A stretch of DNA of 64,000 bases, taken from Paracoccus alkenifer. GTDB lineage: Bacteria > Pseudomonadota > Alphaproteobacteria > Rhodobacterales > Rhodobacteraceae. Shown here in pieces: positions 17,942 through 27,023 of the stretch. Numbering within the stretch: position 1 is the stretch's first letter; each line of letters opens with the position of its first letter. The stretch covers positions 186,001-250,000 of the forward strand of contig NZ_FNXG01000001.1 of NCBI RefSeq assembly GCF_900108405.1, written 5' to 3'. Position numbers and translations under genes: made by a program. Below the pieces are notes generated by a model. It saw only the letters and a list, made by a program, of their open reading frames with translations. It did not search any database and had not been told where the DNA came from.

Positions 17942-18271
17942 TTACGGGCTGAAATCATCGGTATTCTTGCTATCGGTCGGCTTGCCTGATTTTACCGCAT
18001 CGAAAGCGCCTTTTGCAGAGTCACAGCCGATTTTCGCATTTTTTCCACAGGCATCTTGCAAGGGATGAACGCCGAAGCCCAACTCGACACAGGATACCAC
18101 GATCATCCAGAGTGCTTGCAAAAATTCAGCCTTTTGCGCCTCGGTCATATTCGCCCCGTCAAGGTAAGCTTGATAGCGCTCCACATCGACTGTCAGCGTA
18201 GGCTTGTTGGATGCAAGGTGGCACTTGTGGTTGCTATTTCTGTGTCCCGCGACTGTAAAATCGTCCTTCAT
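17942..18271 (-). CDS. conserved small protein upstream of the recombinase
   Basis: A 109-residue soluble protein of unknown function, 22 bases upstream of the recombinase and co-directional, so probably co-transcribed. A central segment reads ERYQAYLDGANMTEAQKAEF and LQALWMIVVSCVELGFGVHP, a pattern I recall from small genes beside recombinases in alphaproteobacterial islands. The start at MKDDFTV has GGAG 8 bases upstream; the longer in-frame start lacks one. A directionality or regulatory role is possible but unproven. Confidence 0.7.
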   Translation of the reverse strand: MKDDFTVAGHRNSNHKCHLASNKPTLTVDVERYQAYLDGANMTEAQKAEFLQALWMIVVSCVELGFGVHPLQDACGKNAKIGCDSAKGAFDAVKSGKPTDSKNTDDFSP

Positions 18272-18420
18272 CTCTATCTCCACTTTTATTTTACCACCAT
18301 ACATTGTTTTTACGCAAATATTTGGATTTGCGTGGATGTGCTGTAATTGACCTGATCTATGCGTTATGGTGATTCTTTCGGTGGCTTACGACTTTATTTT
18401 TCATATTTCAGGTGACTGCC

Positions 18421-18672
18421 TTACAACTCATCATTGAGCGCATTCCGTATCCTTTCATTTCTTTCCTTATAGATTTTCCGAAGTATTGATATTTCGTCCT
18501 CGTACATCCTGTAGATTTCCGAGTTCAGCCACACTTCAGCCTGCCTGATGGCATCACACAGCAATTCAGAAGCGAACTCTTCAACATCATCATGTCCCCA
18601 GAATGCCGCGACCTTTTGAAGCGCCTTCCCATGCTCCTCGCCCAAATCGAGCGTGTAGAAAAATTCGCTCAT
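18421..18672 (-). CDS. hypothetical protein, coupled to the preceding membrane gene
   Basis: An 83-residue, acidic, mostly helical protein (MSEFFYTLDLGEEHGKALQK). Its ATG overlaps the stop of the upstream membrane gene as ATGA, so it is translationally coupled in the traG operon. No family is recognised. A longer in-frame start would lie within the neighbouring gene and is less likely. After it, 150 bases lead to the next gene. Confidence 0.65.
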   Translation of the reverse strand: MSEFFYTLDLGEEHGKALQKVAAFWGHDDVEEFASELLCDAIRQAEVWLNSEIYRMYEDEISILRKIYKERNERIRNALNDEL

Positions 18673-19028
18673 TTCCAGACCCTTTCGATTACTTTGTTCC
18701 AATCCAGCGGCAGCAGCGTCACAAGCTTGCAGCGCTCGCCATCGCCCGGCCTTTCGACACGGCGGCCTTGAATGCCGTAATACGAACACCATGAGGCCGA
18801 GCGGCACGTGCCGATGCCGCGCGTGGCGTGACTACATCCGTAGTCCCAGCCGACATGCGGCGTGCCGATGAAGGACACGAAGCCCGTAGCGCCTGCCAGC
18901 ATCACCGCCGCCGCGCCGAGCGGCAGCGCTTTCACTGCCCGCGTGATAGACAGGCGCAGCCGCTCCATAAAGCTATCCGGGCGCTTGGGTGGCTTGCCAC
19001 CGACGACGCTAACCTGATATTTTTTCAT
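18669..19028 (-). CDS. hypothetical single-pass membrane protein of the traG operon
   Basis: A 119-residue protein 13 bases downstream of traG on the same strand, with GAGG before its ATG. One hydrophobic segment spans residues about 33-55 (VKALPLGAAAVMLAGATGFV). The rest holds four cysteines (GCSH, GTC, WCSYY, ERCK), suggesting a periplasmic disulfide-rich domain. Position next to the coupling protein suggests a transfer accessory role, as with TraF-like genes, but I see no peptidase motif. Confidence 0.65.
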   Translation of the reverse strand: MKKYQVSVVGGKPPKRPDSFMERLRLSITRAVKALPLGAAAVMLAGATGFVSFIGTPHVGWDYGCSHATRGIGTCRSASWCSYYGIQGRRVERPGDGERCKLVTLLPLDWNKVIERVWK

Positions 19029-19041
19029 GATTCTTGCCTCA

Positions 19042-20709
19042 TTATTCAGGGGTTGCGTTGTAACCGAGCCGGATCAGCGGCTCTTCTTGCGGGTAATCGC
19101 CTTCCACCGGGTTGGGGGTTGCCCACCCCGCCCAAGGCGCGATGAACCAAAACGGCACACGCTGGCCGAGGATCGGCTTCATGCCCTTGAGCAGCAAAAG
19201 CTGTTGGGTGGGTGCCATCTTGGCGATTTCTTCTGCCCGCATGAGCGGCTGGCCGGATTCAGACAGGCTTTCGCCGATGTCATCGGTTTCAGAGCGGCCA
19301 AGGTTGAGATTGAGGGTTTTGACGGTCTTCTGGCCAAGCGCTCTGGACAGCGACTGTGCCAGTTCATCGCTGTTGACCGCGAAAAACTGGCGTACTTCGG
19401 CCTGCGACTGCACCGTTTTGGCAGTATGCTGTCCGTAGATGCGGGTAATCTCGGCCAGTTCCTGCACGACCATCCAGACCCGCACGCCAAGACCGGGCAG
19501 AGCGGTCAGGCTTTCTGCCAATCCCGACAACTTGCCCAGATTGGCAAACTCATCCAGCAGGAACAGCACCTCACCACGTTCCGGCGCACGCGATACTGCC
19601 GTAATGGCTTGATTGACGATCAAGCCCAGCACCGCGCCATGCGAAGCGATGCGATCCGGCGGAAAGGCCAGATACAGGCTAGTCGCGCCTGCCTTCAGAT
19701 CGGCAAGGGCGATATCCGAGCCGCTAACCGCATCGGCAAGGAAGCTGCCCGGCTCGAAGATTGATAGCCGCTGGACGGCACCTGCCCGAAAATCCCCGAA
19801 CAGATCGGGGTTATCCTGCATCTGGTGCGCCAGATCATCGGCCAGATCGGCCAGCACGCCGCCCAGAGACTCTTCTCGCTGCATGGCGGTGATGGTGCGC
19901 TCAAGGCGCAGAGGGTTGGCAATGATGCGCCAGAGTTCCGGCAAGGTACAGCGCTGCGGTGTGCAAAGCGCCAGATAGAGCAGTACCGCGCGCATGATGC
20001 CGCGCGAGCCTTCCCGGAAATACTGGTTCCGTGTATCTTCCGGTTCCGGGTAGAGTTGCATGACCACCGCCTTGACCTCGTCGGTCAGGCCGCGCTGCGC
20101 AGCCGGATCACCCGCCATGGCAATCAGGATTTCCAGAGGATTGATCCGGTGCCGGGGCAGGCCATGCAGCCCCCACGGATTGAACACCGCAACATCCTGC
20201 CCGAAGCGCTCTTGGCGGTGACGAGCGGTGACCGCCGCCAGTTCACCCTTGGGATCGGTGACGATCACCGAGCCTTGGTAGTGCAGCAGGTTGGGGATGA
20301 CAAAGCCGATGCCCTTACCCTGCCGGGCTGGCGCACAGGTCAGAAGATGTGCCTTACCGGAATAGAACAGGGGCTGGCCGTCCATCAGGCCGAGATACAG
20401 CCCCGCTGGATCGCAAAGCCCGGCAGCCTCGCATTCTTCCAGCGTGGCAAAGGATGCCTGCCCGAAAATGCCTGAAACCTGCTCACTTTCCTTGCGCTTC
20501 CGGCGTTGTCGCCATGCCCGCAAGTATCCACCGACACCTTCAAGGATGGCTGCGCCGCCCATCAGCTTGAAGAACCCGGTATAGAGATCGGTTGCGGCAT
20601 CCGGCGTGCCGCCCATGATGTGCGGGAAGTAGCTCGCGACCGCGAAAAGCGACACGCCAAGAAAAAGCGCCCCTGTGGGCGATCCGTTGTTGGATGCGTT
20701 GCCAGCCAT
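19042..20709 (-). CDS. traG: TraG/VirD4-type conjugative coupling protein
   Basis: A 555-residue type IV coupling ATPase. Two N-terminal membrane segments precede the P-loop region, here CAPARQGKGIGFVIPNLL. The second conserved block is VIVTDPKGELAAVTARHR, and Walker B is VLFLLDEFANLGKL, followed by VWMVVQELAEITRIYG. It would link the MobA relaxosome to a helper's type IV secretion channel. The start has GGGGAGA 4 bases upstream and diverges from the 288-residue gene with a 98-base shared promoter region. It is shorter than plasmid TraG (about 640), lacking some C-terminal residues. Confidence 0.92.
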   Translation of the reverse strand: MAGNASNNGSPTGALFLGVSLFAVASYFPHIMGGTPDAATDLYTGFFKLMGGAAILEGVGGYLRAWRQRRKRKESEQVSGIFGQASFATLEECEAAGLCDPAGLYLGLMDGQPLFYSGKAHLLTCAPARQGKGIGFVIPNLLHYQGSVIVTDPKGELAAVTARHRQERFGQDVAVFNPWGLHGLPRHRINPLEILIAMAGDPAAQRGLTDEVKAVVMQLYPEPEDTRNQYFREGSRGIMRAVLLYLALCTPQRCTLPELWRIIANPLRLERTITAMQREESLGGVLADLADDLAHQMQDNPDLFGDFRAGAVQRLSIFEPGSFLADAVSGSDIALADLKAGATSLYLAFPPDRIASHGAVLGLIVNQAITAVSRAPERGEVLFLLDEFANLGKLSGLAESLTALPGLGVRVWMVVQELAEITRIYGQHTAKTVQSQAEVRQFFAVNSDELAQSLSRALGQKTVKTLNLNLGRSETDDIGESLSESGQPLMRAEEIAKMAPTQQLLLLKGMKPILGQRVPFWFIAPWAGWATPNPVEGDYPQEEPLIRLGYNATPE

Positions 20710-20807
20710 CTTGTCTCCCCTTCGCGGTTGACCTGCGTTCACGTGCTGGCTTCTTATTGCTAGGCAAAAGAGGGGTTTGTCTTGGACACAAGCTGGACAC
20801 GGCGGCG

Positions 20808-21674
20808 ATGACGGGAAGGCAGGCAAGCTATACCGACGACGAGCGCGAGCGCCTGCGCAAAGCGCTGGCCGATCACGCAGGGCATTATTCGTTAAGCGCG
20901 CAGCAGCTTGCCGACCGGATCGCGGAAGGCACCAATTACGCGATCAGCCTTGATGCAGGTAGAAAGCGCGTGGAGCGCTTCCTCAAAAGCAGCCATCGCC
21001 AGACTGATGATTTTATCGGTGCGGTGGCAGCCTATCTTGGCAGCGTGCCACCGCCAGATATCGAGCAGAGCGCAGCGATGCTGGTGCATTTTTTTACGCG
21101 CCGTGTCCGGCAGGATGATGGAATCGAAAACCTGATCGGACGCTACCGCGTCTATGCCAGTACCGACAGGCGGGCGCATGGGCATGTGGGATTTCGGGAA
21201 ATCATGGTGATGAACCAATGGGCGGATTTCACCGCAGCTCCGATCAAGCCGATGATATCGCGCGTTCCCTATGCGGTGATCGACATGAAACCCATGCCCA
21301 AGGAAAAAGCCTTGCTGGTGTCCGAAGCCATCATCAATTTCCATGTTGACCCCGAGATTGAAGATTTTCCAGACGTGCAACCGCGCGATCAAGATGCCGG
21401 GGTCATCGTGGCCTTTGGTTACTCGGATCGAAATGTGCCGCGTTACCTCATGGCAACCCGCACCATTCTGGAAACGCGGCTGTATCGCTTATACAAGGTT
21501 TCCGATGATCCGCTGACCTTGCGCGGTGAACTGAACTTCAACGGCGCAACCGGACGACCGCACAACGCCACCCATTCCAACCCCCTGCATCCCGATTACG
21601 AGGTGGAATTGGTGCGGATCGAGGATGAACAGGACGGCGCAGCACATAGAGGATTCCCCGCCGCCGAAGGATAG
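20808..21674 (+). CDS. hypothetical protein with possible N-terminal helix-turn-helix
   Basis: A 288-residue protein divergent from traG. The N-terminal 75 residues look helical, with a helix-turn-helix-like segment (YSLSAQQLADRIAEGTNYAI, then GRKRVERFLKS). The remainder is mixed alpha/beta with no known motif. Divergence from the coupling protein and the DNA-binding-like start suggest a regulator of transfer genes, as inference. It is co-directional with and 14 bases before the phosphatase-like gene. Confidence 0.65.
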   Translation: MTGRQASYTDDERERLRKALADHAGHYSLSAQQLADRIAEGTNYAISLDAGRKRVERFLKSSHRQTDDFIGAVAAYLGSVPPPDIEQSAAMLVHFFTRRVRQDDGIENLIGRYRVYASTDRRAHGHVGFREIMVMNQWADFTAAPIKPMISRVPYAVIDMKPMPKEKALLVSEAIINFHVDPEIEDFPDVQPRDQDAGVIVAFGYSDRNVPRYLMATRTILETRLYRLYKVSDDPLTLRGELNFNGATGRPHNATHSNPLHPDYEVELVRIEDEQDGAAHRGFPAAEG

Positions 21675-21688
21675 GCTATCATGCCTGC

Positions 21689-22027
21689 ATGAAAGTTCTG
21701 TTCGTCTGCACCGCCAACAAACTGCGCAGCCCCACCGCCGAGGATGTCTTCAAGGATTATCCGGGCGTCAAGGCTGTGTCCGCTGGCACCGATGCCGAGG
21801 CACCGCGCCCGCTAACCAAGGAACTGGTTGCCAGCGCCGATCTGATTTTCGCGATGGAACCCCACCACCGTGACCGCATCCGCAAGAAGTACAAGCAGCG
21901 GCCTGCCGATGCCCGCATCATCACCCTGCACATCCCCGATGAATATGAACGCGGCGACCCCGCACTGGTCGCGCTGCTGAAAGAGAAGGTAGAGCCGAGG
22001 CTGGTAGGATCATCAACTATTCCATAA
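21689..22027 (+). CDS. low molecular weight protein-tyrosine-phosphatase-like protein
   Basis: A 112-residue protein with the CX5R phosphatase loop at its N-terminus (VLFVCTANKLRSPTAE) and the conserved IPDEYERGDPALVALLKEKV near the end. This matches a short LMW-PTP subfamily common on mobile elements. The last residues (RLVGSSTIP) differ from the usual short ending and run 11 bases into the next gene on the other strand, which is where A+T-rich cargo begins. The original 3' end may have been replaced when cargo inserted. The catalytic acid Asp of larger LMW-PTPs is in DEYERGD by position, uncertain. Confidence 0.8.
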   Translation: MKVLFVCTANKLRSPTAEDVFKDYPGVKAVSAGTDAEAPRPLTKELVASADLIFAMEPHHRDRIRKKYKQRPADARIITLHIPDEYERGDPALVALLKEKVEPRLVGSSTIP

Positions 22028-22958
22028 ATTTTAATGGGTAGTAATTCCCTTCTATTGGCTCTCCGGTTTGATCGTCTATTAGAACTGCAAGTATTCTCTC
22101 TGACATTGTGGGGTTAAGAAATTTGGCAATACCTAAGGGAATAACTTTGCTGTATTCTTTCTTGAAGCTGCCAGCAACAACAATCTTCATTCTGCAATCA
22201 CTAATCGAATATTCGAACCAATCCAAAGGGTAGGGAAATTCTTTATTATAAAAAATAATCACCTCATCCCTATCATTAACCGCAAGCTCAATCTTGATTT
22301 TGTCAACATCTATTATTGCGCTCGATGAACGAAATTTTTGAGCCATTTCGAGCAGAGTGCTATGCATAGATGCTACTCTTTCGTTAATTGTATCAACCTT
22401 ATTTTCAATTGCCCCGATACCCCGTAACGCCTCTATCATTAGGTGCGGTTGAAGTTTCTCGAAGTAGCTTTCATTTTCAATTGCGGCTTCGAGCGCTGTC
22501 CTAATGACAGCCGCTGCGTAGTCTTTGACGATTTGAGAGCCATTTGCGCCGAAGATGCTTGGCTCACACTCTGCTACTTTGCGAAATATGATCTCAGTCG
22601 CCGCGACAGGAAACCCTTGAGGGCTGCGGGCACTCTCTGCTAGCGAGCGCCGATCCAGAAAACACGTGGCAAGGGCACGCTCCATTGCCTGATCGGCGGA
22701 TTCTAGGTCAGTGCTGATATGCCAACGTTCGGCACTGGCGTACTGTTCTAGTCCGTCGCGAATCCTTGTACGAATAGCTGCAAGCACCTTCTCTGACTCC
22801 GGTCCGTGCCTTCGCATCGCTCCAAACACAGCCGTTGCAAGGCCTGCACCTCCGACTGCTACACCAACGGCAGCTTCCAACCCGCCGCCGAATGCGAGCC
22901 ATCCACATGCCGTCGCCAGTGCCGTTGCTCGATCTACACAATTCTCAAAGAGTTCCAT
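22017..22958 (-). CDS. membrane-anchored protein of unknown function (defence-cargo candidate)
   Basis: A 313-residue protein. Residues about 8-48 form a Gly/Ala-rich hydrophobic hairpin likely inserted in the membrane. A helical region (about 50-215) follows, including RWHISTDLESADQAMERALA and SPQGFPVAATEIIFRKVAEC. The C-terminal 100 residues are beta-rich (IIDVDKIKIELAVNDRDEVI). No enzyme motif is recognised. Its helical part reminds me of N-terminal modules in some STAND-type defence proteins, a weak impression. It opens the cargo segment, is A+T richer than the backbone, and overlaps the phosphatase gene tail to tail. Confidence 0.65.
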   Translation of the reverse strand: MELFENCVDRATALATACGWLAFGGGLEAAVGVAVGGAGLATAVFGAMRRHGPESEKVLAAIRTRIRDGLEQYASAERWHISTDLESADQAMERALATCFLDRRSLAESARSPQGFPVAATEIIFRKVAECEPSIFGANGSQIVKDYAAAVIRTALEAAIENESYFEKLQPHLMIEALRGIGAIENKVDTINERVASMHSTLLEMAQKFRSSSAIIDVDKIKIELAVNDRDEVIIFYNKEFPYPLDWFEYSISDCRMKIVVAGSFKKEYSKVIPLGIAKFLNPTMSERILAVLIDDQTGEPIEGNYYPLKFME

Positions 22959-23704
22959 GAGGCAACCATACTAGCTGATCTACGCTAATGGCTACAGAAG
23001 ACTGTCACTGCCCATGCAATGGCTGGTGCGCCACAACTTGCCCTTGTATACAAAGCCCTGTCGAAGCCGAAAGGCGATACCGCAAGATGTGTTTTGTAGT
23101 ACAAAACCATCTTGGCAAGGGGGCTACTGCGTACCCCCGTTGCATCCCCCAAGCCGTGGCTCTGTCAGGGGATTGACCCCATGCCAGAACCAGAAGACCG
23201 TATCGCCGGTCAACCACTCGCAGGGCTTGGAGAACTCCCTCTCCACCTGCACCGAACCATGGATCATGAGGCTATCGCGCCCCCTGAACCCCACTCGCAA
23301 GGAGACTTCGCTCTCCCTGCACCCATCGACTTGGCGGGCGTTCCTGCCCCCAAGACCCCAGACCATGCCATGGAGGCCAAGGACAAGAGCGCATCGCCGC
23401 TACCCTTCCTTGGAACCTTCCCCACCGACCAAAGGGCGTGCCACACCCCTTGGAGCCCCGACCAACCGTCCGCCGGTTGGATACCGCCAGCGCATCGGCG
23501 CTGAACCCGATCAAGGGGCTGCCACACCCATTGAAGCCCCCTTGTTGTGTCTGGCCAACACACCCCCAATCTGCTGTTATCATGATGGAGCAGTGACTGG
23601 TGGTCAGGTGATAAGAGGACGCAGCCCCCGCGCTACATCTTGTGCATTGCTTTGTTATCGCTATTTTGTCCTAACTTGCCGGGTTGCGCTGGAAGGAAAT
23701 ATCC
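22959..23704. other. 746-base structured stretch without a credible gene
   Basis: No open frame here has a good start, length and composition. The stretch is full of inverted repeats: an almost perfect 32-base hairpin at 23083-23114, GGGGG...CCCCC at 23117-23138, and two related units at 23425 and 23507 (period 82 bases) that share a TGCCACACCC core flanked by pairing arms, with a CCAACCG/CGGTTGG hairpin between. It lies directly before the two-gene module. A non-coding RNA or a single-strand-active promoter are options. Confidence 0.5.
23083..23114. repeat. near-perfect 32-base inverted repeat
   Basis: CAAGATG-T-GTTTTGTA, a one-base centre, then TACAAAAC and CATCTTG. Only one base is unpaired in the arms. 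It could be a regulator site or RNA hairpin in the intergenic stretch. Confidence 0.7.
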
Positions 23705-24610
23705 GTGAGTAAGATTGGCCTCTACGTCTACCAGTTGGTTTTGAGCCGCACAGACAATTATCAATCTATTCCTTTTTCTAATGTCGGGATTGGTTCGGAG
23801 CTGCATGGGTTTCTGCCGCAGTTCATAGCCGGAAAGCAAACAGCACGTCAGAATAATATCATAGAGCGCAGTTGGCGCTTAGCTCCCGCGCGCGACAGTG
23901 GACGCGCAAAGCAAGGCATTGTCCACTATGGAACTTATGGATTTACATCCAGCATCATTAACCCGCAGAATAATCAAGTTCTCTACGGCAGAGGTGCCAA
24001 TGACGTGGAGGAAATTCCTCTATACTATCAATTCTGGGTGCCGGACGCCGGAAACTACGGCTTTGCTGTGCTGCAATCGTTTAGAGAACGATCTTGCGTG
24101 ACTCAGGTTCTTGGGGAACTGCAAAGAGATTTCAATCAAAGCTATGACCATGTGCGAGTTACGCATCGAAAAATTATGCCGACAGATGATGAAGTTTATC
24201 AAGGTTATCCGGTAAAGAAGATAATGCTATCGCGTAAGCGCGTGCCACGAGATAGGGCGGAAATATTAAGAAATCTTCCGGCGGATGAGGCCAATATTGA
24301 ATTATCATTCTCGGTCACAAGAAATGGCCGCTTTGGGATGTTCCGCGATGTAGCGCCGCAAATTCGTGCTGCACGAGGTGGCGCAGCCATGGTATTTGAT
24401 GGGATTGAGTTTAACGAAGCGAGTGCGCTCATCAGCATCGGAAACACCTATCGGAAGGTGGGAATAATCGGGCCATCAAATACCGCCGGCGTCATTGATA
24501 TTACCGATGATGTTCAACTTGGCGCTGATATGCATCCAGAGTTCAACTCTATTTCGGCCATCGCAACCCAGATTATCTCAGATTTCCGCACCCAGTACGG
24601 TATGAGCTGA
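23705..24610 (+). CDS. unrecognised 301-aa soluble protein, first gene of a two-gene module
   Basis: A GTG start with GGAAGGAA 6 bases upstream gives MSKIGLYVYQLVLSRTDNYQ. The protein is soluble, mixed alpha/beta, with conserved-looking stretches WRLAPARDSGRAKQGIVHYG and YYQFWVPDAGNYGFAVLQSF. No nuclease, kinase or ATPase motif is visible to me. Its stop overlaps the start of a four-helix membrane protein (TGATG), so the two are translationally coupled. The pair sits next to a restriction-modification operon in cargo of a mobile element. The size and topology resemble two-gene phage-defence systems such as Kiwa, but I see no clear similarity in sequence. Confidence 0.75.
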   Translation: MSKIGLYVYQLVLSRTDNYQSIPFSNVGIGSELHGFLPQFIAGKQTARQNNIIERSWRLAPARDSGRAKQGIVHYGTYGFTSSIINPQNNQVLYGRGANDVEEIPLYYQFWVPDAGNYGFAVLQSFRERSCVTQVLGELQRDFNQSYDHVRVTHRKIMPTDDEVYQGYPVKKIMLSRKRVPRDRAEILRNLPADEANIELSFSVTRNGRFGMFRDVAPQIRAARGGAAMVFDGIEFNEASALISIGNTYRKVGIIGPSNTAGVIDITDDVQLGADMHPEFNSISAIATQIISDFRTQYGMS

Positions 24611-25155
24611 TGAAGATTTCACTATCTTCAATAATAATATCACATTGGGACTCACTGAAAGATGTCGGTGAAGAAAAAATTAGTACCCGTGATATATTCA
24701 TATTCTACGGCATTCCGTTCATCGTGGGTGGCAGTGTTTCTCTAAGCCACGCGGCATTTCCAAAGGAAATTTACAGCGTTTCTATTTCGGTATTTTCCAT
24801 TTTTTCGGCACTTCTATTTAGCGCGCAGGTTGCTATGTATGGAGTGTTCCGGTCAGATCGAAAAATTCCTTCTGATGTTATCCTTGCGGAGGATGAAAGG
24901 AAACGTGTGCAAGACACTAGGCTTCTCTTAAGAGAGGTAAATGCCAATATATCATATTTGATATTTTTATCGTGCTTGTCCGTTACCGTATTTCTAATAT
25001 TCTTTGCCGCAGAGCTTCCCGCAGGTATAGAGTCCGGGGTTTCAATATTCCTGTACACCCACTTCTTGCTAACCATAGCGATGGTTCTAAAGAGAGCGCA
25101 TGAAATATTTGACGCGGAATATGCAAAGCCAATACGGTTCGATGATAACGGATAA
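24610..25155 (+). CDS. four-helix membrane protein, second gene of the module
   Basis: A 181-residue protein with four predicted membrane segments (about 28-48, 56-78, 113-135 and 142-163). Between segments 2 and 3 is a charged cytoplasmic loop with VILAEDERKRVQDTRLLLRE. The C-terminus ends VLKRAHEIFDAEYAKP. It starts on the A of the preceding TGA stop, so expression follows the 301-aa protein. A membrane effector with a soluble sensor is a reasonable reading, but not shown. The following 155 bases hold no gene. Confidence 0.75.
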   Translation: MKISLSSIIISHWDSLKDVGEEKISTRDIFIFYGIPFIVGGSVSLSHAAFPKEIYSVSISVFSIFSALLFSAQVAMYGVFRSDRKIPSDVILAEDERKRVQDTRLLLREVNANISYLIFLSCLSVTVFLIFFAAELPAGIESGVSIFLYTHFLLTIAMVLKRAHEIFDAEYAKPIRFDDNG

Positions 25156-25310
25156 GGCTTATGTCACTCGGCCCCCGCACTCAACACCTGTGATGTACGC
25201 GATTTTAATGGGGATAGCGTTATGCTACATCTAGCTCGCGCTGGAAGAGCTTGCACTATCCATGCTATCAATAACACTATGTTCCTGAATTGTTCAACAG
25301 AGGATCGACC

Positions 25311-27023
25311 ATGACCGTATCGCTTGCTTTGCAGCCCGCCTTCGGCGGCCTGTGTCCGGTGACACAGGCAGTTGAGGAGTTGGCAACAGGCGGCGGCATC
25401 GAAGAGCGCGGCGCGATCTTCACCAAGCGTGAAGTGGTTGAGTTCATTCTTGATCTGACAGGCTACACCGAAAGCGCGCCGCTGACAAAATTCCGGCTAC
25501 TTGAGCCATCTTTCGGTAACGGTGACTTCCTGCTGCCTGCCATCAACCGCCTGCTTGCCGCTGCTGCGCGTGATGGCCAGCTAACCTTTGAAGCGCTTGC
25601 CCCCGCTATCTGCGCCGTCGAGTTGCACCGTACTACTTTCGAAGCTACCCGCGCCCTGCTAACGCAAACGCTGATAAAAGGTGGCCTTAGCCGTCAAGAG
25701 GCTGCGCGTCTGTGCAGTATCTGGTTAATTCAAGGAGATTTTCTGCTTGCCAACTTGCCAAATGAGTTCACGCATGTTGTCGGCAACCCGCCATATGTAC
25801 GGCAGGAGAGTGTTCCCGCTGCATTGATAAACGAGTACCGGAAGCGCTTCCAGACAATCTATGATCGTGCCGATATATATGTACCCTTTATCGAGCGTTC
25901 GTTGACGTTGCTAGCGAGAGGCGGCAGACTTGGCTTTATTTGCGCCGACCGCTGGATGAAAAACAAATACGGCAAAAAGTTACGCAAACTTGTCAGCGAA
26001 AATTACGCGCTAACAACATACGTTGATATGTACGGTGTCGATGCTTTTCATGTCGAGGTGAACGCATACCCTGCAATCGCTATCATAGAAAGATCTAGAT
26101 GTAATAAAACCCGCGTCTTTCCACGCCCTCCGCTTGACGCCCAAACTCTCAAAACTATCGCCGCCGATCTGACAGCTTCTAAGCTTCCAAAGGCAAGCGA
26201 GGTACGTGAGATTGAGAACGTAACCGTCGGAGACGAGCCATGGGTTTTGGAATCCTTCGATGAACTTGCCCTTGTTCGCCGACTTGAGGCGCAATTTCCA
26301 GCCCTTGAGGATGCTGGCTGCAAGGTCGGTATTGGCGTAGCCACAGGCGCAGATAACGCATTCATTGGCGACTTGGATGCTCTTGATGTTGAGTCATCGC
26401 GAAAATTGCCACTCGTGATGACCCGCGATATTCGTAATGGTTACGTAGCGTGGTGCGGCAAAGGAATCATCAATCCGTTTGGCAAGGACGGGAAACTAGT
26501 AAATCTCGAAGATTTCCCGAGGCTGAATGCTTACTTGAAAGCTCGAAAAAATCAAATTGCAGGTCGTCATGTTGCGGAAAAAAATCCTCGCAATTGGTAC
26601 CGAACAATCGACCGCATCTATCCGGAGTTAGCCCGCCGTGAGAAGCTGCTAATTCCAGACATTAAAGGGGATGCTTCTATCGTTTACGAGTGCGGAAAGC
26701 TATATCCGCATCACAATCTTTACTATATTATATCGGATGAGTGGGATATACACGCCCTGCAAGCTGTGATGCGTTCTGGGATAGCGCGATTATTCGTAGC
26801 GCTTTACTGCACACGCATGCGGGGAGGATACCTTCGCTTTCAGGCGCAGTACCTTCGAAAGATACGGATTCCGAAGTGGTCAGATGTGAGCGAAGACTTG
26901 CGCCAACGCTTGGCAGATTACGCCGAGACGAACAACCGTCATGCTCTCAACGAGATTATATCTGAGCTTTACGGGCTTGATCCGCACGAGCTAAAATTGA
27001 TTGAAGGAAAAATAGAAGAATGA
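25311..27023 (+). CDS. Eco57I-like adenine methyltransferase of a PaeR7I-type R-M system
   Basis: A 570-residue N6-adenine methyltransferase. The SAM motif is [20 protein letters not shown] near residue 70 and the catalytic NPPY is in [12 protein letters not shown] near residue 158. The C-terminal half is the target-recognition region ([17 protein letters not shown]). It overlaps the endonuclease gene by ATGA, so both are co-translated with methylase first. It would protect host DNA at the same sequence cut by the partner. The ATG has a GAGG box 8 bases upstream. The frame upstream of it is not conserved. Confidence 0.92.
   Translation: MTVSLALQPAFGGLCPVTQAVEELATGGGIEERGAIFTKREVVEFILDLTGYTESAPLTKFRLLEPSFGNGDFLLPAINRLLAAAARDGQLTFEALAPAICAVELHRTTFEATRALLTQTLIKGGLSRQEAARLCSIWLIQGDFLLANLPNEFTHVVGNPPYVRQESVPAALINEYRKRFQTIYDRADIYVPFIERSLTLLARGGRLGFICADRWMKNKYGKKLRKLVSENYALTTYVDMYGVDAFHVEVNAYPAIAIIERSRCNKTRVFPRPPLDAQTLKTIAADLTASKLPKASEVREIENVTVGDEPWVLESFDELALVRRLEAQFPALEDAGCKVGIGVATGADNAFIGDLDALDVESSRKLPLVMTRDIRNGYVAWCGKGIINPFGKDGKLVNLEDFPRLNAYLKARKNQIAGRHVAEKNPRNWYRTIDRIYPELARREKLLIPDIKGDASIVYECGKLYPHHNLYYIISDEWDIHALQAVMRSGIARLFVALYCTRMRGGYLRFQAQYLRKIRIPKWSDVSEDLRQRLADYAETNNRHALNEIISELYGLDPHELKLIEGKIEE

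Noticed and set aside
23112-23504. 130-codon plus-strand frame in the structured stretch
   Set aside because: Odd proline-rich composition, no ribosome site, and it overlaps the repeated hairpins.
23705-25155. Assignment of the two-gene module to the Kiwa system
   Set aside because: Only size and a membrane partner agree; the order differs and I see no sequence match I can vouch for.
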